A stretch of DNA of 62,008 bases from Thiogranum sp963752745 (GTDB taxonomy: Bacteria > Pseudomonadota > Gammaproteobacteria > DSM-19610): the NCBI GenBank assembly GCA_963752745.1, contig CAVWAK010000045.1, forward strand, positions 1 to 62,008, read 5' to 3'. The notes under the pieces were generated by a model. It worked only from the letters and a program-made list of their open reading frames with translations. It made no database searches and was not told where the DNA came from. Below, piece after piece: positions 16,800-25,661 of this stretch. The stretch's first letter is position 1. Each line of letters opens with the position of its first letter. The position numbers and the translations under genes are program-made.

Positions 16800-18512
16800 G
16801 CATGGCCTCCGGGATGTACATCGGGCGACGCATCGCTTTTGGTTTCATAAATATCCTTGACGCGGCAGTCTTCACACATTTTCAACCGCTCCAGCGCATC
16901 ACCGCTGAACATTGGGTGATCTTTCATTTTTTCGCTGATGCGGGCGATGACACTGTGCGTGGCAAAAGGCTTCTGGCAGCGGATACAACAAAAAGGTTCG
17001 TCTTCATGCAGGGTGCGCATCAGGTTGCGCTGGTTGGCATCGGTGACCAAGCGTGCTGACAGACTGATGGCGTTTTCGGGGCAACTGCTGGCGCAGAGGC
17101 CACACTGGACGCACCTGGCCTCGACAAAGCGGACCTGTGGGCTGTCGTCACCGGCGGACAGCGCATTGGCCGGACATTGTGATACACAGGCCATGCACAA
17201 CGTGCAGCGTTGGGCATCGACGCTGATCTCACCAAAGGGTGCACCTTCAGGCAATGCAACCACTGCCGGCGCATTCGGCGACTGCGTGACCAGGTGATCG
17301 AGCTGCCAGGCGGATCAGGGTGCGCTTTTCATCGATGGCGGCAAACCCCGCGGCTGCACACCGTAATCCATTAGTAGCCGCAGTGTTGGCGGCAACATCG
17401 GCTTCTGAAACCAGGCCTAACTGTCCGGCCGAATAACCCAACCCCTCCAGCACCGTCTGGGCGACCTGGATCTGAAACTCGACTTCCCTGCGCACCGATG
17501 GTGCCACTTCGGGGGTTACGAGTAATTTTACCGCCGCCGCACCCCAGGCCAGCGCCGCCAGCCAGGCGTCCAGACCCACACTGCCGAGTTCCTCGACTTC
17601 AACCGGCAATACATTGTCACCAAGCCCGGCCGCAATACGCTCGACAATGTTTCGACCGACATCAGCGTCATAAACCAGCAATACCGGCGCTTCGCCACCG
17701 GCGTGCAGATAAGCCTTTAACAGGCTGCGCCAATACTTCAGGGTATCCGCAACGGGCGGGTACCCATAGGTAATGGCGCCAGTGGGACAGGCCGTCGCGC
17801 AACTGCCCGCACCCTGGCAAAGGTTGGGATTTACCTGGATGACATCACCGTTGGTCGTGATCGCGTCGGTTGGGCAGGTTTCAATGCAGCGGTTACAACC
17901 TTCAATACCGCTGCGCCCATGCGCACAGATGGCTGCGTTGTAGAGGAAGTAACGAGGTTTTTCGAATTCACCGACCAGCGCCGGTATCTCTTCCCACGCC
18001 TCTTTCAGGGCCTCGCTGTCGCCCTGCGGCGCCCGGTAGTAACCCGGCGGCGGAATCGCACTCGTTATGAAAGGCGTGTCACTTAAATCCAGAACCAGAT
18101 CAAAGCCTGCCTTGTCAGCAGGCAATGCGAGCTGCAAGGCTTTGCCCAACAATTCACTCCCGGTTACCGCAATGAATTCTCCAAGATAACCCGCCAACGA
18201 CTGCAATTGACCATGGACCGCATGCAGCCCCTTGATAGCGTTGACGGTGCCTGGCAACTGGTCTGAATCAGTAATCAGCAGAATACAGTGCAGGCCCGAT
18301 TGGCCCGCGAGTGGCGCCGCCGCTGCAGGTGCAGTTTCCGCAGAACCGATTATCAACACCTGTCCGCCGGAGGTATAGCTGACACTCGCCACTTCAGGCG
18401 TAGCTGCCGTCAGGTTTCCAAATGCCTGTGCGCGCGCCCTGGCGTTGGCGTTGTCCTCCCCTGCTGCATCGATTAGCGTCTGTAGCACTGACTCAGCCCC
18501 GGCACTCATCAA
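16796..18512 (-). CDS. FDH-associated 4Fe-4S polyferredoxin, frameshifted
   Basis: Two frames combine into one 571-residue protein after removing one base near 17306-17307. The first part carries CNRCIETCPTDAIT and CQGAGSCATACPTGAI. The displaced second part resumes as LDHLVTQSPNAPAVV and carries CTLCMACVSQCPANAL, CVQCGLCASSCPENAI and a terminal CIRC...CEDC pair. Four ferredoxin clusters and this position between DUF3306 and the chaperone match the large 4Fe-4S protein typical of these formate dehydrogenase clusters, thought to take part in electron transfer or maturation. As written, the protein would lose the last two clusters. Confidence 0.82.
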
Positions 18513-19057
18513 CTCTCCCTGTCGGACCCGTCGTCGTCATTTGCCTGTAACGATACTGTCGCTGGTTGTTGTTCTTCAATCGGAAGGTCCTCCGAAGATG
18601 TCACCGGTTCGGCAGTAGCCTGCGGCTCAGACTGGATTTCGGCATTGTCATCAGCGTTGTCAGCCGTTAATTCCCGGTTCAGCATGCGCTGCATTTCATG
18701 GGTGATGGTTTTTCCGAGATCCGCGAACTGGGTGAAATCGTCATCGTAGTCGTCGAGCCCGTCGGGCAGGTGCATGCCCGGCAGCTTGAACAACTTGCGT
18801 AGCGCCTGCGCTCTTAAGTGCTCGCTGACGCCCGGCGAGAGAAAGGCAGCATAATCACTGCGTTCATCCAGTGAATCGACTGGCGGCATATCATCATCGG
18901 TGAGTGCTGGCGCAGGCTCGGTGGCCGCTGTTTCCGGCAAGCGGGTTTGAACAGGGGGTTCGATGTCTTCCCTGTCGGCCTCCTGCTTACGCCGTGACCA
19001 GCGTTCGGAAAATCCCTCGGCAGGCGGATCAGCCTCAGTGTCCCGTTGGACGCTCAC
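18509..19057 (-). CDS. DUF3306 family protein
   Basis: About 182 residues. The opening EGFSERWSRRKQEAD is the family signature (F-x-x-RWSRRK). The rest is acidic and disordered apart from a central helix block (LRKLFKLPGMHLPDGLDDYDDD). Start GTG 19057 is chosen because GGAAGGAGG lies 7 nt upstream; the frame is open further back but without such a site. DUF3306 genes accompany DUF3305 and the polyferredoxin in formate dehydrogenase clusters and are thought to serve maturation, but the biochemical role is unknown. It overlaps both neighbours slightly, indicating a tight operon. Confidence 0.83.
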   Translation of the reverse strand: MSVQRDTEADPPAEGFSERWSRRKQEADREDIEPPVQTRLPETAATEPAPALTDDDMPPVDSLDERSDYAAFLSPGVSEHLRAQALRKLFKLPGMHLPDGLDDYDDDFTQFADLGKTITHEMQRMLNRELTADNADDNAEIQSEPQATAEPVTSSEDLPIEEQQPATVSLQANDDDGSDRES

Positions 19058-19535
19058 TGGCACCCTCCTTCCAGTTCTCACGCTTGCGCTTCTTTTTCTT
19101 TTCCGGCAGGTAATGCTCCAGTACAAACTGCTCAACAAACCGGTACAGCTCCACTGGCATAGCGACGGATTCAACCGCTTCGTCGGATTCCATGTACGAC
19201 GATGCTTCGTCGTAACTCAGCGTAACAATCAAGGGCTTCAGCGATCCATCGTCTTCAGTGGTGCAGATGATGAAGATGCGAGGCGTTTCACTGACAATGT
19301 TGTAGTAGTAACTTTCAGCATCGTCTTTGAACAAGTCGACAGAAAGACCGCTCCACAGCACCTTGAGGTCATCACTGCCAGGATGTAATGGCGCACTTTG
19401 CACGCGGTTTCTTCCGCCCGATGGACTGGCCGCCACCACTCCGGTTACTGCCCAACGCCCGACCTGCCAACGGTTATCGGGTGTAGGCACATAATCCAGC
19501 AAAACAGAGACCGGAAATGATTGCTGCATAAACAC
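19035..19535 (-). CDS. DUF3305 family protein
   Basis: 166 residues (160-164 if a later ATG is used). It begins FPVSVLLDYVPTPDNRWQVGRWAVTGV, with the conserved NRW motif of DUF3305, then LSVDLFKDDAESYYYNI and a C-terminal Lys/Arg-rich tail (EKKKKRKRENWKEG). It is the first gene of the leftward formate dehydrogenase operon and stands back to back with fdhD, so both directions probably start from the 88-bp gap between them. Its function is not known beyond the constant link with formate dehydrogenase. Confidence 0.83.
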   Translation of the reverse strand: MFMQQSFPVSVLLDYVPTPDNRWQVGRWAVTGVVAASPSGGRNRVQSAPLHPGSDDLKVLWSGLSVDLFKDDAESYYYNIVSETPRIFIICTTEDDGSLKPLIVTLSYDEASSYMESDEAVESVAMPVELYRFVEQFVLEHYLPEKKKKRKRENWKEGASERPTGH

Positions 19536-19623
19536 ATGACCCTGATTCAGATCTTACGGTGTTTCGGTTACAGTATAGGCGCAATCTAGCAGACATAACC
19601 CGCACTGGCCACAGGAGACTGAA
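19536..19623. promoter_or_regulatory. Divergent promoter region between DUF3305/fdh operon and fdhD
   Basis: The 88-bp gap separates the leftward formate dehydrogenase operon from rightward fdhD-tup-mob-moe. Promoters for both must lie here or in the gene starts. A TATAGG-like -10 for the rightward side is at 19574-19579, but I see no convincing -35 box and no clear dyad. Confidence 0.4.
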
Positions 19624-20481
19624 TTGTCTGAAGCGTCCTATCGCCCAACCATGAGCCATGCCGGTCTGTCGCCGACGCATGCGGTGACGGCGGTAGACGA
19701 GTTCGGCGCGACCCGGGACGTGCAGGTTGCCGGGGAGTCGCCGCTCACCTTGTATGTCGATGGTCGCGAGATTGTCACCCTGATGACTCTGGGCACCCAT
19801 CCGGAAGTATTGACCATAGGCTATCTGCGCAACCAGCGATTTATCGAGTCGCTCGAGGAAATAAAGGATGTGCAAGTCGATTGGCGCACCGAAGCGGTCC
19901 AGGTGACCACCTGGAATGGCGTGGAAGGCTGGGATGAGAAACTGAAAAAACGCACCGTCACCACCGGTTGCGGCCAGGGGACGGTGTTCAGCTGTACCCT
20001 GGATGCGCTTTATCACCTGAAACTGCCAAGTGTTTCGGTGCGCCAGTCAATGCTCTATGGCCTGCTGGAAAACATTCGTCAACATAATGAAATCTACAAA
20101 CGTGCCGGCGCCGTACATGGCTGCGGGCTATGCCGCGGCACGGAAATTTTAATGTTCGTTGAAGATGTCGGCCGTCACAATGCTGCCGATGCCATCGCCG
20201 GCTACATGTGGCTTGAGCACCTGAGCGGTTCGGACTGTGTTTTTTACACCACCGGGCGCCTGACCTCCGAGATCGTCATGAAGGTCACGCAGATGGGTAT
20301 CCCGATATTGTTATCACGTTCCGGGATTACGCATATGGGGCTGGAACTCGCCCAGGAGCTGGGTATAAATATGATTGCGCGCGCCAAGGGCCGGCACTTT
20401 CTGATATATAACGGTGTTGATAATATGATTTTCGATGCGTCTGCCGAACATCCGGCACACCGCAGCGGGGATGCAGGCTAA
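19624..20481 (+). CDS. fdhD: Formate dehydrogenase accessory sulfurtransferase FdhD
   Basis: 285 residues. Diagnostic segments are ESPLTLYVDGREIVTLMTLGTHPEVLTIGYL, the Cys-containing loop TTGCGQGTVFS, and HGCGLCRGTEILMFVEDVGRHNAADAI. FdhD passes sulfur from a cysteine desulfurase to the Mo/W cofactor, which formate dehydrogenase needs for activity. Start TTG 19624 has AGGAG 6 nt upstream, and I prefer it to the later ATG at 19651. It is transcribed away from the fdh genes and heads the cofactor-supply unit. Confidence 0.92.
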   Translation: MSEASYRPTMSHAGLSPTHAVTAVDEFGATRDVQVAGESPLTLYVDGREIVTLMTLGTHPEVLTIGYLRNQRFIESLEEIKDVQVDWRTEAVQVTTWNGVEGWDEKLKKRTVTTGCGQGTVFSCTLDALYHLKLPSVSVRQSMLYGLLENIRQHNEIYKRAGAVHGCGLCRGTEILMFVEDVGRHNAADAIAGYMWLEHLSGSDCVFYTTGRLTSEIVMKVTQMGIPILLSRSGITHMGLELAQELGINMIARAKGRHFLIYNGVDNMIFDASAEHPAHRSGDAG

Positions 20482-20512
20482 GAAGTATTTTCGGTTTTTA
20501 AAGGATTATCGC

Positions 20513-21370
20513 ATGTGTTTTTCGTTGTTCTCGTCAATTCGCTTTAAACGGCTCTGCCAGGCATTAGGCCTGCTCATCGGATTTTCGTTGCTGGCAACTG
20601 CCCACGCGGAACACCGGTTCATCAAACTGGCAACCACCACCAGCACCGAAAACTCCGGATTGCTTGGCTACCTGTTGCCGAACTTTGTAAAACAGCACCC
20701 TTATGAAGTAAAGGTGATCTCGGTAGGTACCGGTAAAGCCTTGCGGCTGTTGAAAGAAGGTGATGTCGATGTCGTCCTGGTACACGCCCGGGCTGCTGAA
20801 AACGAACTGGTCGCTGCGGGTTTCGGCGTCAACCGCGCCGATGTCATGTATAACGACTTCGTCATTGTCGGACCAGTCAGTGATCCGGCCGGGCTGGATA
20901 ACAGCAGCGACGCCGGCATCGCCTTCAAGCGGATTGCGGACAGTAAAAGCCTGTTTATTTCACGCGGGGATGACTCCGGCACACACAAAAAGGAACTCGG
21001 TCTTTGGCAGGAATCCGCTACCAGGCCAGATGGAGAATGGTATCGTGAGGTTGGTCAGGGCATGGGCAAGGCCCTGCAGATCGCGTCCGAATTACAGGCT
21101 TACACACTAACAGACCGTGGTACCTGGCTGGCCTACGAGGGTAAGCTACCTCTTGTAATTCTCGCCGAAGGCGATCAACGCCTGTTTAATCCGTATGGCA
21201 TTATGGCGGCCAATCCCGACAAATATCCTGACACCAATTACAAAGGTGCCATGGCGTTGATCAACTGGATAACTTCGCCGCCGGCCCAGCAAAATATTGC
21301 TGACTTCGCTGTAAATGGCAAGACGTTATTCACCCCGCTGCACCAGGTGGCTGAAGCACCGGCACACTGA
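20513..21370 (+). CDS. tupA: Tungstate (molybdate) ABC transporter substrate-binding protein TupA
   Basis: About 285 residues. A Sec signal peptide (LCQALGLLIGFSLLATAHA) is followed by IKLATTTSTENSGLLGYLLP. The TTTSTxNSGLL oxyanion-binding motif is characteristic of TupA/WtpA-type tungstate receptors. Later blocks GDVDVVLVHARAAE and FISRGDDSGTHKKEL also fit. Start 20513 has AAGGA 7 nt upstream. It delivers tungstate or molybdate to TupB and TupC, encoded immediately downstream, which suits an operon serving a Mo/W formate dehydrogenase. Whether W or Mo is preferred cannot be read from the sequence, though the motif favours tungstate. Confidence 0.88.
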   Translation: MCFSLFSSIRFKRLCQALGLLIGFSLLATAHAEHRFIKLATTTSTENSGLLGYLLPNFVKQHPYEVKVISVGTGKALRLLKEGDVDVVLVHARAAENELVAAGFGVNRADVMYNDFVIVGPVSDPAGLDNSSDAGIAFKRIADSKSLFISRGDDSGTHKKELGLWQESATRPDGEWYREVGQGMGKALQIASELQAYTLTDRGTWLAYEGKLPLVILAEGDQRLFNPYGIMAANPDKYPDTNYKGAMALINWITSPPAQQNIADFAVNGKTLFTPLHQVAEAPAH

Positions 21371-21372
21371 CG

Positions 21373-22074
21373 GTGGCACAGTTACTGGAGACTACCGGAC
21401 AGGCACTGCAACTGCTGTTTACCGGTGACCCGGCGCTCTGGACGATCGTGGCAATCTCATTCAGCGTTTCATTACGCGCTGTACTGATTGCTGCGCCGCT
21501 GGCTTTTTTACTGGCTTTTGTCCTCGCGCATGGCCGTTTTCCCGGTCGACGAATGCTTGTTTCGACCTTTAACACCTTGCTGGCACTGCCCGCCGTGGTA
21601 GTCGGGCTAACGGTCTACATGCTGCTGTCGCACAATGGTCCGCTGGGCGACCTCAAGCTGCTGTTTACCCAGTCGGGTATGGTGATCGGCCAGTTTATCC
21701 TTTGTTTTCCGTTGCTGGTAGCGGTCAGCCATTCCGCATTACAGGCCGCCGACCGGCGCGCCTGGGAAACTGCCGTCACTTTGTGCGCATCACCCTGGCA
21801 GGCGATGCTGAGTGTGATGTACGAAGTTCGCTATGGACTGATTGCCGCCCTCATTGCGTCGTTCGGCCGGGTGATTGCCGAAGTCGGCAGCTCGATGATG
21901 ATCGGCGGCAACATCCTCAACTACACGCGCAATATCACCACTGCTATTGCACTGGAAACCAGTAAAGGTGCGTTCGCCCAGGGCATAGCGCTCGGCATTA
22001 TTCTCCTGCTGGCGGCACTGTTGTTGAATTTCGGGCTGACCCTTATGCAGGGCAAAGGCGAGATGCGCTCGTGA
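21373..22074 (+). CDS. tupB: Tungstate ABC transporter permease TupB
   Basis: 233 residues with five or six membrane helices. The inner-membrane loop WETAVTLCASPWQAMLSVMYE is the EAA-type contact with the ATPase. FGRVIAEVGSSMMIGGNILNYTRNITTAIALETSKG is typical of TupB/WtpB permeases. It starts with GTG two bases after the tupA stop, and its own stop overlaps the start of tupC (GTGA). It forms the membrane channel for tungstate or molybdate uptake. Confidence 0.9.
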   Translation: MAQLLETTGQALQLLFTGDPALWTIVAISFSVSLRAVLIAAPLAFLLAFVLAHGRFPGRRMLVSTFNTLLALPAVVVGLTVYMLLSHNGPLGDLKLLFTQSGMVIGQFILCFPLLVAVSHSALQAADRRAWETAVTLCASPWQAMLSVMYEVRYGLIAALIASFGRVIAEVGSSMMIGGNILNYTRNITTAIALETSKGAFAQGIALGIILLLAALLLNFGLTLMQGKGEMRS

Positions 22075-22836
22075 ACGATGCATTCAGTTTTCACTCGCTG
22101 CGCAAATTCACCAATCATGGCGAAAAGCTGTTTGATATTGATGAATTCGATATACCTGCGGCTACCTGTATTGTTCTCAGTGGCCAGAACGGAGCCGGTA
22201 AAACCACCCTGCTGAAAATTCTGGCCGGGCTGGAGGCACCCGACAATGTCCGTGTCGAAATCGACGGCCGAAAGCTGTCGTGGAAGGCTGCACGACCTGC
22301 CTTGCGCAAGCAGGTTGTCTATCTGCACCAGCAACCCTACATGTTTGACCACAGCGTCGCAGACAACGTGGCTTACGGGCTCAAGGTAAGCGGCATGCCC
22401 AGGACACAAGTGGTCGAAAAAGTCAGGCAGGCTCTGGATTGGGCCGGACTGTCGAGCCTCGCCGAACGCAACGCACGGGATCTTTCCGGCGGTGAAAAAC
22501 AACGGGTAGCCCTGACCCGCGCCCGCGTTCTGTCGCCACGGCTGCTATTGCTGGATGAACCACTGGCGAACATGGATATCAGTGCGCGTGAACAAACCAT
22601 CCTGCTGATGCGGCGCCTCAAGGAAGAAGGTGTCAGCAGCATAATCACCAGTCATGAACCGCATATTTCCTCGCTGATCGGCGATGAACATCGTCATCTT
22701 TGCAAGACCGGACCGTGCCGGTATACGATCGTCAAACCGTTTCTTTTTCAGCGCAGTATTGAACACGCAGGTCACCATTCGCCGACCGGCACGAAAACAA
22801 CGGCAACCCGGGATACAGCAGACAAACAGACTATGA
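22071..22836 (+). CDS. tupC: Tungstate ABC transporter ATPase TupC, probably frameshifted near its end
   Basis: Walker A GQNGAGKTTLL, the signature LSGGEKQRVAL and Walker B LLLLDEPLANMD identify an ABC ATPase. As written, the frame does not stop but runs through a strange linker into mobA, giving a 463-residue fusion. If one G near 22686 is removed, the reading becomes SLIGDNIVIFARPDRAG... and ends at a TGA (22834-22836) overlapping the mobA ATG, for a normal 254-residue ATPase. This ATGA junction is the same coupling used elsewhere in the operon. I therefore favour a +1 insertion, but a real fusion is not excluded. Confidence 0.75.
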
Positions 22837-23462
22837 GCAGCGACAAGGGACAAACAAAGGGTACCACTGCCGTCATACTCGCAGGTGGTATGGCGCGGCG
22901 GATGGGTGGCCAGGACAAAGGCCTTATCGAGATCAACGGCCGACCGATGATCGAGTATATTATCGATGCCCTGAAACCGCAGGTTGACAACATACTGATT
23001 AACGCCAACCGCAATATTGAACAATACGAGCGCTATGGATACCCGGTAGTCAAGGATATGATGGGTGACTACTTCGGCCCATTGGTTGGCATGGCAAGTG
23101 GACTACAAGCTTGCGACAGCGACCTCATCCTTACCGTGCCGTGTGACTCTCCATTTGTCCCCCCGGTACTCGCTGCCAGGCTGAATACAGCACTGATTGA
23201 AAACCAGGCCGATATCAGTGTGGCCAACGACAGTGAACGTATGCAACCGGTATTCGCTCTTATCCGCAAACATTTACTCGACAGTCTGCTGGCCTATTTA
23301 AACGACGGTGGTCGCAAGATCGATACCTGGTACGCCGAACACGAAATGGCACTGGCCGATTTCTCCGACTGGCCGGATGCCTTTATCAATATCAATACAC
23401 CCGAAGACAAGGCGTTGGTCGAAAACAAAATGGGCGAACAACAAGGCGCGCGGCCTGCATGA
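22833..23462 (+). CDS. mobA: Molybdenum cofactor guanylyltransferase MobA
   Basis: 209 residues from ATG 22833. The nucleotide-binding motif LAGGMARRMGGQDKGL and the later PCDSPFVP and FININTPED motifs identify MobA, which transfers GMP to molybdopterin to make the guanine dinucleotide cofactor. It acts with MobB, encoded at the other end of the island. Its stop overlaps the moeA start (ATGA). In the sequence as given, its frame is continuous with the upstream ATPase (see tupC), so translation may instead begin far upstream. Confidence 0.9.
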   Translation: MSSDKGQTKGTTAVILAGGMARRMGGQDKGLIEINGRPMIEYIIDALKPQVDNILINANRNIEQYERYGYPVVKDMMGDYFGPLVGMASGLQACDSDLILTVPCDSPFVPPVLAARLNTALIENQADISVANDSERMQPVFALIRKHLLDSLLAYLNDGGRKIDTWYAEHEMALADFSDWPDAFININTPEDKALVENKMGEQQGARPA

Positions 23463-24730
23463 ACAACCAGCCTGCTATCCGTAACCAGGCAAGCTGCGCA
23501 GACAGCGGCAAAGGCGACCTGCTCAGTGTCGAGGCGGCTGAGCAGCGTATATTTTCGTTACTCAAACCACTCGACGCGACTGAGTATGTAGATGTACGCC
23601 AGGCCCTGGGCCGCACCTTGTCGCTGGATGTCACATCAAACGTCAATGTACCACCGCACACCAATTCAGCAATGGACGGTTATGCGATCCGCGCAGAGGA
23701 TATTCTCAGCGACGGTTTTACCTCGCTTACCAATATCGGCACCGCATTCGCCGGAAAACCGTTTGGCGGCCGCGTCGCCAACGGTCTGTGCGTGCGCATC
23801 ATGACAGGCGCCAAGATGCCCGACGGCAGCGATACGGTGATTATGCAGGAACATGCCGAAGTCACCGAAGACACCATCCGTATTGACGCCGGCAATCGTC
23901 CCGGCCAGAACGTCCGACAGGCGGGTGAAGACCTTGCCATTGGCGACATTGCGCTGACGGCCGGCAAGCGCCTTACCCCTGCAGACATTGGACTGTTGGC
24001 GTCCATTGGCAGAGGAGAAATCAGTGTAGTGCGGCGATTGCGAGTGGCGTTTTTTTCCACCGGCGACGAATTACGCCCGGTAGGCACCCCACTCGGTGAA
24101 GGCGAAATTTACGACAGTAACCGTTACACCCTGTACGGCATGCTGAAACGCCAGGACGTCGAAATCATCGATATGGGCGTGGTAAGCGATGATCGCAATG
24201 CTATGAGCGCCGCGTTCAAACAGGCAGCTCGCGTTGCGGATGTTGTCCTGACTAGCGGTGGTGTATCAGTCGGCGACGCTGACTATGTAAAAGACATCGT
24301 CCGCGCGGAAGGTAAAGTCGACTTCTGGAAGCTGGCAATCAAGCCCGGCAGACCACTTGCCTTCGGTACGCTGGGTGGTGCTGTATTCTTCGGTTTGCCG
24401 GGGAATCCGGTTGCCGTCATGGTTACCTTTTACCAGTTCGTGCAGCCTGCACTGCGCTATTTGCGCGGGGAAACAACACTGCGCCCTGTCCGCTTCAGGG
24501 TACCGTGCGCATCGGCAATGAAAAAAAGACCCGGCCGTACTGAATACCAGCGCGGCCTGTTACAGACTGACGCGGATGGCAACCTGCAGGTATCGGTGAC
24601 TGGCGCACAGGGCTCTGGCATCCTCAGCTCCATGAGCACTGCCAATTGCTTTATTGTATTGCCCGAAAACAGCAAAGGAGTGGCGCCCGGTGACACAGTA
24701 CTGGTTGAGCCATTCGAGGGCATGGTCTGA
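23459..24730 (+). CDS. moeA: Molybdopterin molybdenumtransferase MoeA
   Basis: 423 residues. Key motifs: HTNSAMDGYAI in domain I, GAKMPDGSDTVIMQE, FFSTGDELRPVGTPLGEGEIYDSN, LTSGGVSVGDADYVKD and FGLPGNPVAVMVTF. These identify MoeA, which inserts molybdate (or tungstate) into adenylylated molybdopterin. It closes the rightward cofactor operon fdhD-tupABC-mobA-moeA. About 120 nt without clear signals follow. Confidence 0.93.
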   Translation: MNNQPAIRNQASCADSGKGDLLSVEAAEQRIFSLLKPLDATEYVDVRQALGRTLSLDVTSNVNVPPHTNSAMDGYAIRAEDILSDGFTSLTNIGTAFAGKPFGGRVANGLCVRIMTGAKMPDGSDTVIMQEHAEVTEDTIRIDAGNRPGQNVRQAGEDLAIGDIALTAGKRLTPADIGLLASIGRGEISVVRRLRVAFFSTGDELRPVGTPLGEGEIYDSNRYTLYGMLKRQDVEIIDMGVVSDDRNAMSAAFKQAARVADVVLTSGGVSVGDADYVKDIVRAEGKVDFWKLAIKPGRPLAFGTLGGAVFFGLPGNPVAVMVTFYQFVQPALRYLRGETTLRPVRFRVPCASAMKKRPGRTEYQRGLLQTDADGNLQVSVTGAQGSGILSSMSTANCFIVLPENSKGVAPGDTVLVEPFEGMV

Positions 24731-24850
24731 GCTAACAGCCATCTTCCTGGAGAAACCGGGTATGGCTTAAAAACCGGAACAGTCGCCGTGAGTCAAGCTA
24801 TCGGCTAATATTAACCGCGCCATCCCACTGAAACATGACTGGAAGCACAC

Positions 24851-25129
24851 ATGACTGATGACAAAAATGACGACGGCCTGATATTCGTACTGATGGAGCG
24901 TTTTGAAAAAATGCGCCTGCCACGGGCGATTTCGCTCAAGGAAAAGGTTGATGGCGGCGCCGTGCTCGACGATTATGATGTTGCTTTCCTCGAAGAGGTA
25001 TTCAGCGACTCTAACAAGATCAAGCCATTACTGGATCGTCACCCGGAGTACCAGGAACTCGCTACACGCGTGATAACCCTGTATGGCGAGATCACCGAAA
25101 AAGCACTTGAGAACGAAAAGTCCAGCTGA
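24851..25129 (+). CDS. Small acidic conserved hypothetical protein
   Basis: 92 residues, soluble and mostly helical, with no signal peptide or membrane helix. Blocks that look conserved are LMERFEKMRLPRAISLKEKVDGG, DYDVAFLEEVFSDSN and HPEYQELATRVITLYGEITEKAL. I do not recognise the family. It has its own upstream gap of 120 nt after moeA and converges on the DUF302 gene with only 12 nt between stops. Nothing visible ties it to cofactor synthesis. Confidence 0.6.
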   Translation: MTDDKNDDGLIFVLMERFEKMRLPRAISLKEKVDGGAVLDDYDVAFLEEVFSDSNKIKPLLDRHPEYQELATRVITLYGEITEKALENEKSS

Positions 25130-25141
25130 TCGAACGGCCGT

Positions 25142-25633
25142 TTAACAGGTCGCAGGGCAACCGCGCAGCTCGTTGACAGCCGCGTCAATGGCTTTGCTCA
25201 CATCCTGCTCCAGCTCCTTGGCGACACTCAATGCCTCGCTGTCCCTGGCAATCACGGTTGGCCGCGCGAACAGCACACGAGTGTTACCCATTTCCTGAAT
25301 CAGGGTGACATGCAGCGGGCAAAGCGCCAGCATGGTGGGATCGGCATTACTTACCTGGTTGGCGTACCAGCCATTGCAGAACACCATGGAGCGTATGCCT
25401 TCGAGCTTGTTACGGTTGTAGTTCTCGCCCCAGCGATCAGCGAAACGGCTGAGATTGCGCTGAATATCAGGCTCAAAAACCACAAAGAATTTATTATTTT
25501 CCAAATGGTTATAAACTACTTTGTATGTGGTTTCTATATCCTCTTCGATCGACCAACTTAGTACATTGGAAGATTCAGCGGAAACCTGCGTTAACCACAG
25601 GCATGCCAGTACCAGTACTACAAAACGTTTCAT
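25142..25633 (-). CDS. Exported DUF302-domain protein
   Basis: 163 residues with a Sec signal peptide (MKRFVVLVLACLWLTQVSA). The mature part shows DUF302-like features: DIETTYKVVYNHLENNKFFVV, CNGWYANQVSNADPTMLALCPLHVTLIQE and VLFARPTVIA. DUF302 proteins have a small alpha/beta fold of unknown function, and periplasmic ones are common in sulfur oxidisers. Four Cys residues, including a C-terminal GCPATC, could form disulfides or bind a metal. It lies just downstream of trhP on the same strand. Confidence 0.72.
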   Translation of the reverse strand: MKRFVVLVLACLWLTQVSAESSNVLSWSIEEDIETTYKVVYNHLENNKFFVVFEPDIQRNLSRFADRWGENYNRNKLEGIRSMVFCNGWYANQVSNADPTMLALCPLHVTLIQEMGNTRVLFARPTVIARDSEALSVAKELEQDVSKAIDAAVNELRGCPATC

Positions 25634-25661
25634 TGCTCAGACTCCAGACAATTTAGGCCCA

